Below are positions 6,610 through 13,875 of a stretch of DNA of 15,752 bases, piece after piece; the stretch's first letter is position 1; each line of letters starts with the position of its first letter. Location: positions 1 to 15,752 of the forward strand of contig JBFWTJ010000063.1 in assembly GCA_050247895.1 (NCBI GenBank). The letters run 5' to 3'. The translations under genes were made by a program, and so were the position numbers. Source of the DNA: CAVPEW01 sp050247895 (GTDB lineage: Bacteria; Actinomycetota; Acidimicrobiia; Acidimicrobiales; VFJN01). The notes beneath the pieces were generated by a model. It was not told where the DNA came from, searched no databases, and saw only the letters and a list, made by a program, of their open reading frames with translations.

Positions 6610-8397
6610 ATGGACGACGCCGCGCTGGTGCGCCGGCTCCGGGACGGAGACGCCGCGGCGTGGGCCGACGTCTACGACCGGTACGCGGATCGTCTCTACG
6701 ACTACTGCAACTCGATCCTGCACGATCGCCACGAGGCGGAGGACGCCCTCCAGGACGCCTTCGTCACCGCCGCCGGGCGCATCGGCCAGCTCCGGGACCC
6801 GGACCGGCTGCGCCCTTGGCTCTACGCCGTGTGCCGGACCTCGGCCCTGGCCCGGGCCCGTCGTCGCAGCCGCGTCGTGCCGACCGAGGAGGTCGCGGTG
6901 ACCAGCCCGGCGCCCGAAGGGCCCGACCCGGTCCAGCGCGACGACCTCCGGCGCCTGGTCTGGGACGCCGCCGGCGGCCTGGCCCCCCAGGATCGTGCCG
7001 TGCTCGACCTCCACCTCCGCCACGGCCTGGTCGGCCAGGAGCTCGCCGAGGCGCTCGAGGTCACGCCCCACCACGCCACCGTGCGGCTCGGCCGGGTCCG
7101 CCAGCTCGTCGAGCGGTCGCTGACCGTGCTGCTGGTCGGCCGCCTCGGCCGCCGCGACTGCGCGGAGCTGGACGACCTCCTGGGGGGTTGGGACGGCCGG
7201 TTGGACCCACGCCTGCGCAAGCGGGTCGCCCGCCACATCGACGGCTGCGACGTCTGCGACGCCCGCCGCCGGTCCGTGGTCAGCCCGCTGGCCCTGCTCG
7301 GCGCCACGCCGTTGGCCGTGCCCCCCGCCCACCTGCGCGACCGGGTGGTCGGCGCCGTGGGCGGCCGGCCCGGTCCAGGGCCGACGGGGACCGACGGGAG
7401 CGGGCCGGGGGCCGCCACGCCCCCGGAGGAGCCCGACGGGACGGCGTCCTCGACGGGGCCCGGGCCCGACGCGCCAGCCGGGGTCCCGTCGGTCCCGGGC
7501 GTGCCGACCACGGGAGCCTCGGCCGGCCCGCCGGCCCGGCGACGGGCCCTGGCCGTGGTCGCGGGGACGGTCGCCCTGGCCGTGGTGGCGGGGTTGGCGG
7601 GCCTCCTGGCGTCGCGGGGTCCGTCGGACGAGGTGGAGGCGACGGGGGCGACCGGGTCGACCACGACCGTCCCGTCCTCGACGACCCGCGTCGTCCCCTC
7701 GACGACCTCGACGGTGGCCACGACGACCAGCGACCCGCCGACCACGACCACCGCGGCACCCCCGCCTCCGCCACCGGCACCGGCGAGGCTGGTGGTGACG
7801 AGCGCCGACGTCGACCTCGGCGACACCCGCACCGAGGCCGCGGTCAGCTTCCGCAACGACGGCGGCCAGGCCCTGTCCTGGACGGCGGAGCTGGTGCTGC
7901 CCGGCTCTGCGCTCGACGCGACGCGGGGGAGCACCGCGCCGGGCGCCACGACCACGCTCACCCTCGTCGTCGATCGGGCCGCCCTGCCCGAGGGCCCGTT
8001 CGGCGGGACCGTGACCCTCGGCGGCACCGGAGTGGACGACGGCGCGGCCGTCGACGCGGCGGGTGTGGCGGTCACCGGCCTGGTCCGCCGTGCGCCGGTG
8101 ATCGGCTCGGTGGAGGTGGACCGGTCCTTCATCGGCACCATCGGCTTCTGCACGGTGGCCGGGGTCGCCGCGGTGGTGGAGGACGAGTCGGACCTGGCCG
8201 TCGTGCTGCGCTGGCGGGGCGGTGGGCAGGCCGCGGTCGTCGAGGCGGCCATGGCCCACGACGGCAGCACGTGGTCGGCCGACGTCGGCCCCCCGGTGGC
8301 CGACGAGGACATCACCTGGTGGGTGGAGGCGGCCGACGCGCACGGCGCGGTCGCCCGGACGGACGAGCGGGTCCTCGACGTCCAGCAGGTGTGCTGA
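6610..8397 (+). CDS. Membrane-tethered ECF sigma factor with fused anti-sigma-like zinc finger and extracellular domain
   Basis: The protein has 595 residues. Residues about 19-85 match sigma-70 region 2 (DVYDRYADRLYDYC, then EAEDALQDAF) and about 122-177 match region 4 (LAPQDRAVLDLHL with a helix-turn-helix). Next comes a zinc-finger anti-sigma pattern: C184, H209, C213 and C216 with HxxxCxxC spacing. After a Pro/Gly/Thr linker there is a membrane helix (about 313-334). A Thr/Ser-rich linker ending in a poly-Pro run leads to a beta-sandwich-like domain (about 390-480) and a last Ig- or Fn3-like domain (about 495-595). The chain therefore unites a transcription factor, its likely inhibitor and a surface sensor. 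ECF families with zinc-finger and membrane C-terminal extensions are known in actinobacteria. Release of the sigma part by proteolysis is plausible but not shown. ATG 6610 begins the conserved MDDAALVRRLRDGD; the frame is open upstream but not sigma-like. Confidence 0.88.
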   Translation: MDDAALVRRLRDGDAAAWADVYDRYADRLYDYCNSILHDRHEAEDALQDAFVTAAGRIGQLRDPDRLRPWLYAVCRTSALARARRRSRVVPTEEVAVTSPAPEGPDPVQRDDLRRLVWDAAGGLAPQDRAVLDLHLRHGLVGQELAEALEVTPHHATVRLGRVRQLVERSLTVLLVGRLGRRDCAELDDLLGGWDGRLDPRLRKRVARHIDGCDVCDARRRSVVSPLALLGATPLAVPPAHLRDRVVGAVGGRPGPGPTGTDGSGPGAATPPEEPDGTASSTGPGPDAPAGVPSVPGVPTTGASAGPPARRRALAVVAGTVALAVVAGLAGLLASRGPSDEVEATGATGSTTTVPSSTTRVVPSTTSTVATTTSDPPTTTTAAPPPPPPAPARLVVTSADVDLGDTRTEAAVSFRNDGGQALSWTAELVLPGSALDATRGSTAPGATTTLTLVVDRAALPEGPFGGTVTLGGTGVDDGAAVDAAGVAVTGLVRRAPVIGSVEVDRSFIGTIGFCTVAGVAAVVEDESDLAVVLRWRGGGQAAVVEAAMAHDGSTWSADVGPPVADEDITWWVEAADAHGAVARTDERVLDVQQVC

Positions 8398-8411
8398 GCG
8401 CCCGCCGGCGC
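8398..8411. terminator. Possible bidirectional terminator between convergent genes
   Basis: The arms GCGCC (8398-8402) and GGCGC (8407-8411) with a 4-nt loop fill most of the 17 bp between the stop codons of the sigma factor and the GGDEF-EAL gene. The stem is short and lacks a T-tract. The position between convergent stops is the main argument. Confidence 0.3.
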
Positions 8412-8414
8412 CCG

Positions 8415-10379
8415 TCAGCGGTGGGAGGCGACCCGGCGAGCGCCGTCGGTCACCGTCGACCGGCGCCGTGGTCCCGGGACCGGCGCCGCCACGTGGCCGT
8501 CGCCGTTCGGGCCTCGGGTCGGCACGACCGGTGCCGGGTGCGCCCCGTCGTCCGGCGCGGCCGGTGACGGCCGGGGGAGCCTCCCGTCGACGAGCGGGGC
8601 GGGCCGGGCGAACAGGAACCCCTGGGCCAGGTCGGCGCCGATGCCCCGCAGGACGGCGGCCTGGACCTCGGTCTCGACGCCCTCGATGACCACGGCCAGG
8701 CCCAGCGTCCGGCCGATGTCGACGATGCCCGACAGCACGGGCGTGCGCTGGTGGGGCCCGGTGATGGCCTGTACGAACGTGCCGTCGACCTTGATCACGT
8801 CGACGGGCAGCCGCTCCAGCCAGCGCAGCGACGAGTAGCCGGCCCCGAAGTCGTCGATGGCCAGCTTGACCCCGAGGGCTCGCAGGGCGCCGAGCGAGGC
8901 GCCGACCTGGGGGTCGTCGTCGTCGAAGAGGGCCTCGGTGACCTCGATGGTGAGCTGGTCGGGGTCGAGCCCGTGGGTCCGCAGGGCGTGCGCCACGACC
9001 CCGGCGTAGCCCGAGCGGCGCAGCTCGGGGATGGAGGCGTTGACCGAGACCCGGACCCACCCGTCGTCCGTCCCGCTGCGGGCCGCGGCCCGGCAGGCCT
9101 GGTCCAGGGCCCAGGCACCCAGGGCGTGGATGGCGCCGGTGCGCTCGGCCTGGGGGATGAAGTCGCCCGGCGGGATCCGTCCCTTGGTCGGGTGGTCCCA
9201 GCGCACCAGCGCCTCGTAGCTCGTCGTCCTCCCGTCGGCCAGGTCCACGACCGGCTGGAACTCGAGGACCATCTCGCCGTTGGCGATCGCCGCCTCCAGC
9301 TCGCTCGCGGTCCGGCGGGGGTCGCCGTAGACCACGGTCCGGTCCCGGCCGGCCGCCTTGGCCTCGTAGAGGGCGATGTCGGCCCGCCCGGCCAGCGTCG
9401 AGGGCGTGTCGCGGGCCTGCCAGGAGGTGACCCCGGCCGAGGCGGTGACCCCGGCCGGCAGGAGGGCCCGCAGCTCGTCGGCCAGGTCGGCGGCCTGGCC
9501 GAGGCTCGCGCCGGGCAGCAGCAGGGTGAATTCGTCGCCGCCGAACCGGCCGAGCGTGCCGCGCTCGCCCACGTAGGCCCGCCAGGTCTCCGCGCTGCGG
9601 CGCAGGACCTGGTCGCCGCCGTGGTGGCCGTGGGTGTCGTTGATGGCCTTGAACCCGTCGATGTCGAGGAACACGAAGGCGAGCTGGCCGCCGTTGCGCT
9701 CGACGTCGTGGAGGGCCTGCTGGATCTTGCCCTCGAAGCCGCGCCGGCTGACCAGCTTGGTGAGCTGGTCCTGCTGGGCCAGCGACGACATGCGGGTCAA
9801 CCAGGCGACGATCAGCGCCAGGCTGAACCCCACGACGTGCACGACCAGGATCGCCGCCGCCGGCGCCTCCATGCGGTGGAGGGAGAACGAGGCGGCCGCG
9901 CCGGCGGCGACCAGGTGGACGACCATGGCTGGTCCGGCGAAGAAGACGACGGCGTCGATGACGACGTAGCTGTAGAAGGTCGACGCGGCCACGGCCATGG
10001 TGGCCGAACCCGACAGGGCGATCACCCAGCTCACGAGCACGGTCCCGAGCAGCACCAGGACGTGGGACGACCACCGGGGCAGGCGGTGCTCGACGGGGAT
10101 CTTGGCCAGGCTCAGCACGACGGCGCCGACCCCGATGGCCCGGATGGCGACCAGGTCGGCTCCCGGGCTCCAGCCCGGGACGGCGGTGGCGGCCAGGCAG
10201 GCGACGCCGCCGCAGAAGTAGAAGAAGCTCGTGATGTAGCCCAGGGCCGTGGCGGTGGCGATCGCCGACGGGTCGAGCACGTGGGCCGCGACGACGTGGC
10301 GAAGCACGGCCCCGCGCCGCTGCGGGGCCGTCTCGACCCCCTCGATCTGCACCCCCGTCGTTGCGGGCTGCCCGCCCAT
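8415..10379 (-). CDS. Membrane-bound GGDEF-EAL c-di-GMP cyclase/phosphodiesterase
   Basis: The protein has 654 residues from ATG 10379. This start is preceded by GGAG at 6-nt spacing; an upstream in-frame GTG (10490) would add 37 residues of unlikely sequence and cover the presumed promoter. About six hydrophobic segments (39-200) form a membrane sensor region of unrecognised type. The GGDEF domain (about 208-370) has an intact active-site motif RFGGDEF (GGDEF at 280-284) but no RxxD inhibitory site at the usual distance. The EAL domain (about 375-615) has EAL at 389-391 and keeps VNAS, EVTEALF, DDFGAGYSSL, IKVDG, EGVET and AQGF, so the metal- and substrate-binding residues appear complete. 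It could both make and break c-di-GMP, with the balance set by the membrane part. The C-terminal 60 residues are Pro/Arg-rich and probably disordered. It is convergent with the sigma factor and divergent from the molybdopterin enzyme. Confidence 0.93.
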   Translation of the reverse strand: MGGQPATTGVQIEGVETAPQRRGAVLRHVVAAHVLDPSAIATATALGYITSFFYFCGGVACLAATAVPGWSPGADLVAIRAIGVGAVVLSLAKIPVEHRLPRWSSHVLVLLGTVLVSWVIALSGSATMAVAASTFYSYVVIDAVVFFAGPAMVVHLVAAGAAASFSLHRMEAPAAAILVVHVVGFSLALIVAWLTRMSSLAQQDQLTKLVSRRGFEGKIQQALHDVERNGGQLAFVFLDIDGFKAINDTHGHHGGDQVLRRSAETWRAYVGERGTLGRFGGDEFTLLLPGASLGQAADLADELRALLPAGVTASAGVTSWQARDTPSTLAGRADIALYEAKAAGRDRTVVYGDPRRTASELEAAIANGEMVLEFQPVVDLADGRTTSYEALVRWDHPTKGRIPPGDFIPQAERTGAIHALGAWALDQACRAAARSGTDDGWVRVSVNASIPELRRSGYAGVVAHALRTHGLDPDQLTIEVTEALFDDDDPQVGASLGALRALGVKLAIDDFGAGYSSLRWLERLPVDVIKVDGTFVQAITGPHQRTPVLSGIVDIGRTLGLAVVIEGVETEVQAAVLRGIGADLAQGFLFARPAPLVDGRLPRPSPAAPDDGAHPAPVVPTRGPNGDGHVAAPVPGPRRRSTVTDGARRVASHR

Positions 10380-10440
10380 CCCCCGCTCCATCGGCACGTG
10401 CGCGCCGGAACTGGAGCAGATCTTCCCGTGAGCCCCTTCC

Positions 10441-10465
10441 GAGGCTTCCGGCCGAGAGGCTTCCG
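10441..10465. repeat. 10-bp direct repeat, possible operator
   Basis: GAGGCTTCCG occurs at 10441-10450 and again at 10456-10465, 15 bp apart. It lies between the divergent GGDEF-EAL and molybdopterin genes, next to the AT-richer stretch at 10466-10510 that holds the likely promoters. Direct repeats in this position often bind a regulator. No binding protein is identifiable. Confidence 0.4.
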
Positions 10466-10467
10466 AC

Positions 10468-10496
10468 CAAATAGGATCGCCAGAGAGCACGTTGAA
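10468..10496 (-). promoter_or_regulatory. Candidate promoter of the GGDEF-EAL gene
   Basis: On the minus strand, TTCAAC (10496-10491) and TATTTG (10473-10468) are separated by 17 nt, compatible with a weak housekeeping promoter. The start site would fall near 10461, giving a leader of about 80 nt that includes both direct repeats. On the plus strand, TAGGAT (10472-10477) in the same patch could be the -10 box of the molybdopterin gene, although no good -35 box accompanies it. Confidence 0.35.
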
Positions 10497-10527
10497 CTTG
10501 AAAATCTATGTCGGGAGGATCGTGGAT

Positions 10528-12732
10528 ATGGATGGAGCCCCGACCGTGCCGGCCGGCCTGGCGGGGCGCGACGGCCTGCACCGCTCGTTCTGCCGGGTGT
10601 GCTCGAACTTCTGCCCGATGCAGGTGGAGGTGGTCGGGGGCCGGATCGTCAACGCGACGGGTGACGCCACGAACCCCGTCTACCGGGGTTACAGCTGCGT
10701 CAAGGGCCGCAGCCACGCCGACATGTACGACCATCCCGACCGGCTCACCCGGCCGATGCGCCGGCGGCCCGACGGCTCCTACGTCCCCGTGCCGCTGGAC
10801 CAGGCGCTGGACGAGATCGCCGAGCGCCTGGCTGCCATCGCCGAGCGGGACGGTCCTCGCTCCGTGGCCATGTACACAGGGACGATGTACGCCTACGACC
10901 ACTCGGCCAACCGGGCCCTGGGCACGGCGTTCATGCGGGCGCTCGGCTCGCCCATGACGTTCAGCCCCGGGGCCATCGACCAGCCCGGCAAGCTCATCGC
11001 CCGGGGGCTGCACGGCGAGTGGATGGCACCGGGCTACGGGGCCGACGACCCCGACGTCGCCCTGCTGGTGGGCAACAACCCCTTCGTGAGCCACCAGGGC
11101 CGCTCCGGGAACCCGGGCGACCTCTTCAAGGACCTCGATCGGCGAGGCGCGCCCCTCCTGGTCGTCGACCCGCGGCGGACAGAGGTGGCCAAGCGGGCGA
11201 CCATCCACCTCCAGCCCATGCCCGGGCACGACCCCGCCCTCCTGGCCGCCGTGCTGCGGGTGGTGCTGGCCGAGGGGCTGGGCGATCCGGCCTTCGTCGC
11301 CGACCACGTCACCGGGGTCGACGCCCTGCGGGCCGCGGTGGCGCCGTTCGATCCCACCGGGGTGGCCGACCGGGCCGGCGTCGACCCCGACGACCTGGTC
11401 ACGCTGGCCCGCACCTACGGGCGGTCCCGCCGGGGCTTCGCCACCGGGGGGACCGGGCCGAGCATGGCGGGGTCCAGCACCCTGGTCGAGTACCTGCTGC
11501 TCTGCCTCCAGACGCTGTGCGGGCACTGGAAGCGGGCCGGCGAGCGCATCGGGAACCCCGGCACGTTGATCCCCTCACCGGTCCGTCGCGCCCAGGCCTG
11601 TCCACCCGTGCCGGCCTACGGCCTGGGTGAGCCGGTCAGGGTGCGGGGCCTCGCCGCCAGCCTGGCCGGGATGCCGACCGCGGCGCTGCCCGACGAGATC
11701 CTCCTCCAGGGTCCCGGACGCGTGCGGGCCCTGCTGAGCCTGGGCGGCTCACCGGTCAACGCCTGGCCCGACCAGCTCAAGGCCATCGCAGCCCTGGAGG
11801 ACCTGGAGCTGTTCGTCCAGGCCGACATCCACATGTCACCCTCGGCCCGCCTGGCCCACTACGTCATCCCGACGACCCTGTTCTACGAGATGCCGGGCAC
11901 GACGATGATGCTGGACATGCGGCCGTACTACGCGAACGGCTGGGGCCACGTCGAGGCCTACGCCCAGTACAGCCCGGCGATCGTGGCGCCTCCGCCGGGC
12001 GCCGAGGTGGTCGAGCAGTGGGCGCTCCTGTTCCAGCTGGCCCGGAGGATGGGGCGACAGCTCGTGCTCGACGTCGACGGCGGCGCGCCCGTGGCGCTCG
12101 ACGGGGAGCGGCCGCCGTCCGACCGCGAGCTGCTCGAGATCGTCCACCGGGGCTCCCGGGTCCCGGTGCAGGAGGTCATGGGGGTGGACGGCGCCGCCCT
12201 CTACCCCCCGGACCCGCCGGTGCGGGTGCAGCCCGCCGAGCCGGGCTGGTCGGGGCGCCTCGACGTGGGCAACCCGGACGTGGTGGCCGACCTGCGGTCG
12301 TTGGCCGCCCGGCCGGCCTCGGCCGATCCGGCCTACCCGTTGCGCCTGATCGTGCGCCGGATGCCCCACGTCTTCAACAGCGCGACGCCGGCCATGCCGG
12401 CCAACCGACCGCCGTTCAACCCGGCCTACGTCAACCCCGAGGACCTGGCCGCGGCGGGCCTGGCGCCGGGTGACGAGGTGGTCGTGCGCTCGCGCCGCGG
12501 GGCCATCCGGGCCGTCGTGCGGGCCGACGAGACCGTGCGGCCCGGCCTGGTCTCGATGAGCCACGGGTTCGGCGACGTGCCCGAGCGCGACGGCGACGTC
12601 CGCGCCATCGGGTCCTGCACCGGCCGGCTCATCGCCAACGACGAGGTCTTCGAGCGGTACTCGGGCCAGCCCCGCATGAGCAACGTGCCGGTGAGGCTCG
12701 AACCGGTGCCGGCGGCATCCGCGACCGGCTGA
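10528..12732 (+). CDS. Molybdopterin-dependent oxidoreductase, single subunit, [4Fe-4S] N-terminus
   Basis: The protein has 734 residues from ATG 10528. GGGAGG (10513-10518) lies 9 nt upstream; the frame also allows an earlier TTG (10492), which lacks such a site. C22, C25, C29 and C57 form the CxxCxxxC...C ligand set of a [4Fe-4S] cluster in the DMSO-reductase superfamily. Residues about 65-480 are the molybdopterin domain (ALLVGNNPF, VVDPRRTEVAKRA, TGGTGPSMAG). Residues about 620-725 are the C-terminal dinucleotide-binding domain (NPEDLAAAGLAPGDEVVVRSRRG, then SMSHGFGD). Where formate dehydrogenases have Cys or selenocysteine as metal ligand, this protein reads SPGAIDQPGK, so D151 may be the ligand. 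No twin-arginine signal is present, so it is probably cytoplasmic. No iron-sulfur or membrane partner is encoded nearby. The substrate cannot be told from sequence alone. Confidence 0.9.
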   Translation: MDGAPTVPAGLAGRDGLHRSFCRVCSNFCPMQVEVVGGRIVNATGDATNPVYRGYSCVKGRSHADMYDHPDRLTRPMRRRPDGSYVPVPLDQALDEIAERLAAIAERDGPRSVAMYTGTMYAYDHSANRALGTAFMRALGSPMTFSPGAIDQPGKLIARGLHGEWMAPGYGADDPDVALLVGNNPFVSHQGRSGNPGDLFKDLDRRGAPLLVVDPRRTEVAKRATIHLQPMPGHDPALLAAVLRVVLAEGLGDPAFVADHVTGVDALRAAVAPFDPTGVADRAGVDPDDLVTLARTYGRSRRGFATGGTGPSMAGSSTLVEYLLLCLQTLCGHWKRAGERIGNPGTLIPSPVRRAQACPPVPAYGLGEPVRVRGLAASLAGMPTAALPDEILLQGPGRVRALLSLGGSPVNAWPDQLKAIAALEDLELFVQADIHMSPSARLAHYVIPTTLFYEMPGTTMMLDMRPYYANGWGHVEAYAQYSPAIVAPPPGAEVVEQWALLFQLARRMGRQLVLDVDGGAPVALDGERPPSDRELLEIVHRGSRVPVQEVMGVDGAALYPPDPPVRVQPAEPGWSGRLDVGNPDVVADLRSLAARPASADPAYPLRLIVRRMPHVFNSATPAMPANRPPFNPAYVNPEDLAAAGLAPGDEVVVRSRRGAIRAVVRADETVRPGLVSMSHGFGDVPERDGDVRAIGSCTGRLIANDEVFERYSGQPRMSNVPVRLEPVPAASATG

Positions 12733-12762
12733 GGGGCGTGGTGGCCCGGCGCGCCGGTGGGG

Positions 12763-13617
12763 TCAGGTCGTGGTCGACCAGGCCAGGTCGTCGGGGGTCG
12801 CGTCGTCGCCCACCCGCGGCTTGGGGGTGACCCAGGGCATCCCTGCGGTGGCGGCGGAGCCCCCGTCGACGGGCAGGACGACACCGGTGACGAAGGCGGC
12901 GTCGGAGGAGACCAGGTAGAGCGCGGCGTGGGCCACGTCCGGTGGCCGGCCCCCGCGGGTCAGCACCATGGCCCGCATGCGGGGGTCGCGGTCGGCGTCG
13001 AGGGACACCCGACCGGCGCGCTCGTCGACGACCTGGACCATCGAGACCTGGATGCAATTGCACCGCACGCCGAACTCGGCGTACTCGACGGCCAGCGAGC
13101 GGGTCAGGGCCTCGAGCGCGCCCTTGGTCGCCGTGTACCCGTCGGCACCGGGGATGCCCACGCGTGCCGAGCGCGACGAGATGAACAGGACGGACCCGCC
13201 CCGGGCCCGGATCATCTCGTTGAGGACCGCCCGGGTGACGCGCATGGGGCCGGTCAGGTTGGTCTCGAGGATGCGGGTCCAGTCCTCGTCGGCGATCTCG
13301 GTCAGGGCCCGGTCCTGGCCCGTGCGGACCAGGTCGTTGCTCCCGGCGTTGTTGACCAGGATCGTGGGCGTGCCGAACGCCCCGAGCGCGGTGGCGGTCA
13401 GGACCGTGCCGACGTCGGGGTCGAGCAGGTCCGCCCGCACGAAGGTGGCCGCCCCGCCGGCCTCGGCGATCCGGTCCAGCACCTCGGCGCCGGCCCGCTC
13501 GTCCCGTCCGGTGACCACGACCGACGCGCCCTCGGCGGCGAACAGGAGCGCGGTGGCCCGACCGATCCCGTGTGTCGAGCCGGTGACGATGGCGACCTCG
13601 CCGTGGAGCCGTCCCAT
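12763..13617 (-). CDS. Short-chain dehydrogenase/reductase (SDR), classical type
   Basis: The protein has 284 residues from ATG 13617; a GTG one codon earlier is the alternative. The Rossmann motif TGSTHGIG (12-19), NNAG (89-92), N120, the catalytic Ser in FISSRSA (about 147-148), Y161 and K165 (YTATK) form the complete SDR tetrad. The Arg after the second beta strand (VVTGRDER) suggests NADP(H) preference. The end, GVVLPVDGGSAATAG, is the usual C-terminal SDR signature. The last 30 residues are an extra tail ending in TTT. The start codon overlaps the stop of the amidohydrolase remnant (TGATG), so translation is probably coupled. Substrate is unknown; neighbours with CoA- and F420-type chemistry suggest a hydroxyacyl, steroid or alcohol substrate, which is inference. 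Confidence 0.92.
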   Translation of the reverse strand: MGRLHGEVAIVTGSTHGIGRATALLFAAEGASVVVTGRDERAGAEVLDRIAEAGGAATFVRADLLDPDVGTVLTATALGAFGTPTILVNNAGSNDLVRTGQDRALTEIADEDWTRILETNLTGPMRVTRAVLNEMIRARGGSVLFISSRSARVGIPGADGYTATKGALEALTRSLAVEYAEFGVRCNCIQVSMVQVVDERAGRVSLDADRDPRMRAMVLTRGGRPPDVAHAALYLVSSDAAFVTGVVLPVDGGSAATAGMPWVTPKPRVGDDATPDDLAWSTTT

Positions 13618-13721
13618 CACCAGCTCGGGTACAGCCGGTACTCGAGCAGCGCCGCACCGGCGTGGCTGTCGGACGAGATGACGGCGTAGCGCCGGATCCC
13701 GTCGTCGTCGGTGACGATCAT
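13617..13721 (-). pseudogene. N-terminal remnant of an amidohydrolase (34 codons)
   Basis: From ATG 13721, preceded by purine-rich AGGGGGACAGGA, the frame encodes MIVTDDDGIRRYAVISSD and then SHAGAALLEYRLYPSW before TGA. This resembles the start of amidohydrolase-family metal-dependent hydrolases, which commonly begin RRYxVISADxHAG followed by a Tyr-Arg motif. The His in that motif would be a metal ligand. All the rest of the enzyme, normally several hundred residues, is missing. The likely history is an in-frame or frame-changing deletion that joined the first 30 or so codons to the next gene. The stop overlaps the SDR start, so the remnant may now act only as a translated leader. Confidence 0.6.
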
Positions 13722-13751
13722 CCGGTCCTGTCCCCCTCGTGGTCGGAGCCA

Positions 13752-13791
13752 TAGATTAGTTGTCTGTGACATCTGTCGCATCCAAAGACAA
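13752..13791. promoter_or_regulatory. Divergent promoter/operator region with nested inverted repeats
   Basis: This is a local low-GC patch between the remnant/SDR genes and the F420-type oxidoreductase gene. TTGTCT (13760-13765) and AGACAA (13786-13791) form an inverted repeat with a 20-nt gap, and GACATCTGTC (13768-13777) inside it is a second dyad with arms GACA/TGTC. On the minus strand TAATCT (13758-13753) fits a -10 box and gives a leader of about 25 nt to ATG 13721. A TetR- or GntR-like operator is plausible; the regulator is not in the window. Confidence 0.45.
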
Positions 13792-13875
13792 GTTTCTGGG
13801 GAGTGAGACCAGCACCATTTGCGGTGGGCGAGGTGCCGTGGGCCAGCATCACATCGGTGCGACGGGTGGCGTGCG

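Noticed and set aside
6478..11526. Very long minus-strand open frame (about 1680 codons)
   Set aside because: It crosses the sigma factor, the GGDEF-EAL gene in another frame and the molybdopterin gene, and its translation is Arg/Gly/Pro-rich with no domain. It is a by-product of high GC content.
12746..12757. CCGGCGCGCCGG palindrome between convergent genes as terminator
   Set aside because: As a hairpin it leaves a loop of two to four bases and a short stem with no T-tract. It may simply be a chance GC palindrome.
13618..13752. N-terminal extension of the SDR frame upstream to 13752
   Set aside because: The added residues are Arg-rich and out of family. The Rossmann strand begins just after ATG 13617, and the overlapping frame encodes the amidohydrolase remnant.
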